The translations under genes were made by a program, and so were the position numbers. Below, in pieces: positions 5,749-7,014 of a DNA stretch of 7,014 bases. Origin of the DNA: Desulfobacterales bacterium (lineage in GTDB: Bacteria > Desulfobacterota > Desulfobacteria > Desulfobacterales > C00003060); NCBI GenBank assembly GCA_020347085.1, contig CP070769.1, positions 67,142-74,155 on the forward strand, read 5' to 3'. The stretch's first letter is position 1, and each line of letters starts with the position of its first letter. Under the pieces are notes generated by a model, which was given only the letters and a program-made list of their open reading frames with translations, made no database searches and was not told the origin of the DNA.

Positions 5749-6129
5749 ATGTATAGAACGCAGACTATGAGCGCAGAAAAGAGAAAAAGCCCCAGAATAG
5801 ATCTTTACACACAAGTGAGGATAAAACACGAAGGAGTATACAACGTGAAGGATTTTGGCCTGAGCGGGTTGTTTATACGAAGCCCTCAGTTCAAACCAGG
5901 CGATAAAATCGAGCTTGTCATGAGCCTTCCCGAAGAACCGAAGCCAGTCCGGCTGGGGGCCCGGATTACGCGTGTGACCGCGGAGGGTATCGGCGTCGAA
6001 TTCTTAGATGTGCCGCCCCGGACTAAGATACCCTTGGAGTATTGTTTTAACGTATTCAAGCACACTTTGCCAATGCCCGATAGCTGGGAAAGAGACTATG
6101 GTAACAACGGGGGGACCGCTGTTGGTTAG
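5749..6129 (+). CDS. Single-domain PilZ protein, first of a tandem pair
   Basis: A 126-residue cytoplasmic protein consisting of one PilZ beta-barrel, the common cyclic-di-GMP receptor domain. The first ligand motif RxxxR is present as R12-K-S-P-R16. The second motif, normally [D/N]xSxxG, reads D35-F-G-L-S-G40, with Gly in place of the first Ser. It is followed by LFIRSPQ-FKPGDKIELVMSLPEE and the strand GIGVEFLDV (80-88) typical of the family. The fold is clear, but ligand affinity could be reduced by the Ser-to-Gly change. No output domain is attached, so it would act through a partner protein, as adaptor-type PilZ proteins do in motility, exopolysaccharide or secretion control. It has a strong SD and is followed 82 nt later by a second PilZ gene. 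Confidence 0.87.
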   Translation: MYRTQTMSAEKRKSPRIDLYTQVRIKHEGVYNVKDFGLSGLFIRSPQFKPGDKIELVMSLPEEPKPVRLGARITRVTAEGIGVEFLDVPPRTKIPLEYCFNVFKHTLPMPDSWERDYGNNGGTAVG

Positions 6130-6211
6130 CGAAGTCAGCAACCGGGAACGCCCCCGTGTCGTATGTTGAATGGCGCTGTCCATGGCAAAAACTCCCGAGA
6201 GAATAAATGCC

Positions 6212-6580
6212 ATGAGCGACGGGAAAGAACAAAGAAACCACAAGCGATTTCAGGCCCCAAAAGGAGTCCTTGTCGGGATCGGTCGTGAATTCAACAGAGT
6301 CGGTCCACTTATAGAATTGAGCATTATCGGGCTTGCGTTTAAATATGTCGGCACCAAAAAACCGCCAAAGGGATCATATGTGGCCATATTCATGAGCGAT
6401 GGTGATTTCTATCTGGGTAACTTACCAATTAAGCCCACCATAGATTGCCAAGTTGTTGAAACTGACCCTTCTGCTTCTTCAACTTTGCGACGATGTGGTG
6501 TGAAGTTTGGTAAGTTGACGGACCAACAGAAAGCTGAGCTGGAACGCTTCATCAAAGAATACACCGTGGCTGAAGCTTAG
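6212..6580 (+). CDS. Single-domain PilZ-like protein, second of the tandem pair
   Basis: A 122-residue soluble protein beginning MSDGKEQRNHKRF. The PilZ RxxxR motif is R8-N-H-K-R12. The second motif is E35-L-S-I-I-G40, with Glu replacing the usual Asp or Asn. Later come the strand RRCGVKFGKL (93-102) and a C-terminal helix (about 105-117, DQQKAELERFIKEY) that commonly closes the barrel. The middle part (GSYVAIFMSDGDFYLGNLPIKP) resembles a deltaproteobacterial PilZ subgroup as I remember it. In-frame ATGs at 6170 and 6182 lack an SD; ATG 6212 has GAGAGA about 9 nt upstream and puts RxxxR near the N-terminus, so it is preferred. It shares little sequence with the preceding PilZ protein beyond the motifs, so the pair is not a recent duplication. 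Co-transcription with the first PilZ gene is likely. Confidence 0.8.
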   Translation: MSDGKEQRNHKRFQAPKGVLVGIGREFNRVGPLIELSIIGLAFKYVGTKKPPKGSYVAIFMSDGDFYLGNLPIKPTIDCQVVETDPSASSTLRRCGVKFGKLTDQQKAELERFIKEYTVAEA

Positions 6581-6604
6581 GTTGATCAGCTCAGCCTATT
6601 CCAC

Positions 6605-6829
6605 TTGTCAAAGAGTGGAGCGGGGTCAGATACATTGCTAGACAATATTTTGAATATTCAACACCGTCTAAACCCCCTTCACGTTTATTGCCGGTTAGTA
6701 GAAAGAGGGTTTAGTAAGACGTTGTCCATCTCAATTTGCAAGTATTACCAAATTCTTATTCACAGCTGGTTTGTCTGGTTTACTATACTTGGTATCCGGC
6801 TTTGCAGGTTGCTAAAGCACACTAGCTGA
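6605..6829 (+). CDS. Small hypothetical membrane protein
   Basis: A frame of up to 74 residues with a conserved-looking core, HRLNPLHVYCRLVERGFSK, followed by an aromatic hydrophobic segment (about residues 48-66) suited to one transmembrane helix, and a short basic tail. From memory, small proteins with an LNPLHVYCRL core occur in Desulfobacterota genomes without known function; I could not confirm this. There is no ATG. The TTG at 6605 sits inside a small hairpin (TCCACT 6600-6605 with AGTGGA 6614-6619) and has no SD, so TTG 6635 or TTG 6650 may be the real start, giving 64 or 59 residues. The next stop is followed after about 85 nt by a strong terminator. It is probably a real but degenerate or very small gene; function unknown. 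Confidence 0.45.
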   Translation: MSKSGAGSDTLLDNILNIQHRLNPLHVYCRLVERGFSKTLSISICKYYQILIHSWFVWFTILGIRLCRLLKHTS

Positions 6830-6915
6830 ATATCGCCATGTTCTTGTTGGGATTTGGCCTCGCAGGTCCTGGAGCGTTCAGGGGGAAGTTTAAGAAGTAG
6901 TCGTTATTGATTGTC

Positions 6916-6954
6916 AAAGGGCAGGGTCAGGATCGACTCTGTCCCTTTTCTTCT
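6916..6954 (+). terminator. Strong intrinsic (rho-independent) terminator
   Basis: AAAGGG (6916-6921) pairs with CCCTTT (6943-6948), then CAGGGTC (6922-6928) pairs with GACTCTG (6935-6941) including one G-T pair, around an AGGATC loop; T6942 is a single bulge. The 13-bp stem is followed by a pyrimidine-rich TTTTCTTCT tract. It would end transcription coming from the PilZ pair and the small membrane protein. No gene is seen between it and the window end at 7014; a GGAG-TTCA-CTCC mini-hairpin lies at about 6980-6992. Confidence 0.75.
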
Positions 6955-7014
6955 ACAAAATGTCCATATATTGTGTTTTAGGAGTTCACTCCGAGACTTA
7001 TACTTATGCCATAC

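Noticed and set aside
6620..6638. Possible sigma-54 site in GGGGTCAGATACATTGC
   Set aside because: The spacing from GG to GC is 11, not 10, and the -24 half lacks TGGCAC.
1..7014. CRISPR array, tRNA, rRNA, intact transposase or phage gene
   Set aside because: No regularly spaced direct repeats, no tRNA T-loop consensus in a cloverleaf context, no rRNA-like sequence, and no DDE, HUH or recombinase motif were found on reading either strand.

Overview
The window reads as a chromosomal stretch of an anaerobic, Deltaproteobacteria-like (Desulfobacterota-type) bacterium. This is an inference from gene content: an Old-Yellow-Enzyme/2,4-dienoyl-CoA-reductase-type iron-sulfur flavoenzyme, paired single-domain PilZ proteins, a 2TM potassium-channel protein, a sigma-54-like site, and the style of the intergenic repeats. 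Base composition is moderate. No rRNA, tRNA, CRISPR array, intact transposase or phage gene is visible. All confident genes are on the + strand.

Layout. (1) 1-1625 is a tight three-gene set: the 3' end of a small cupin protein, a membrane-anchored alpha/beta hydrolase 2 nt downstream, and a methionine-(R)-sulfoxide reductase (MsrB) with an N-terminal export or lipoprotein-like signal that overlaps the hydrolase by ATGA. A weak terminator-like hairpin follows at about 1640-1666. (2) 1626-2011 is non-coding and dominated by a long imperfect palindrome of about 195 bp (1724-1918) that resembles a miniature inverted-repeat element. (3) 2012-2830 is a K+-channel-type protein with a canonical TVGYGD filter and a long cytoplasmic C-terminal domain that lacks an RCK/TrkA-N fold signature. 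(4) 3027-4940 is a large FMN/[4Fe-4S]/FAD oxidoreductase with an ideal Shine-Dalgarno. Its cofactor motifs are intact but its usual substrate-binding histidines are replaced. (5) 4941-5748 is about 800 bp with no confident gene: unresolved open frames on both strands, a run of five perfect short inverted repeats (5292-5444), a good sigma-54 -24/-12 match (5479-5496), and a short frame that ends in a PilZ-like motif. (6) 5749-6580 holds two small PilZ-domain proteins in tandem, candidate cyclic-di-GMP effectors, each with one change in the second PilZ motif. (7) 6605-7014 holds a small possible membrane protein and a strong intrinsic terminator (6916-6954).

How the genes fit together. The first three genes probably form one transcript whose products combine envelope-associated hydrolysis and repair of oxidised protein methionine. 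The channel and the flavoenzyme look like stand-alone units. The PilZ pair is plausibly co-transcribed, perhaps from the sigma-54-like site about 245 nt upstream. I see no new multigene defence or biosynthetic system. The least explained items are the structured intergenic block at 5290-5500, the long palindrome, the non-RCK channel domain and the flavoenzyme's altered active site.
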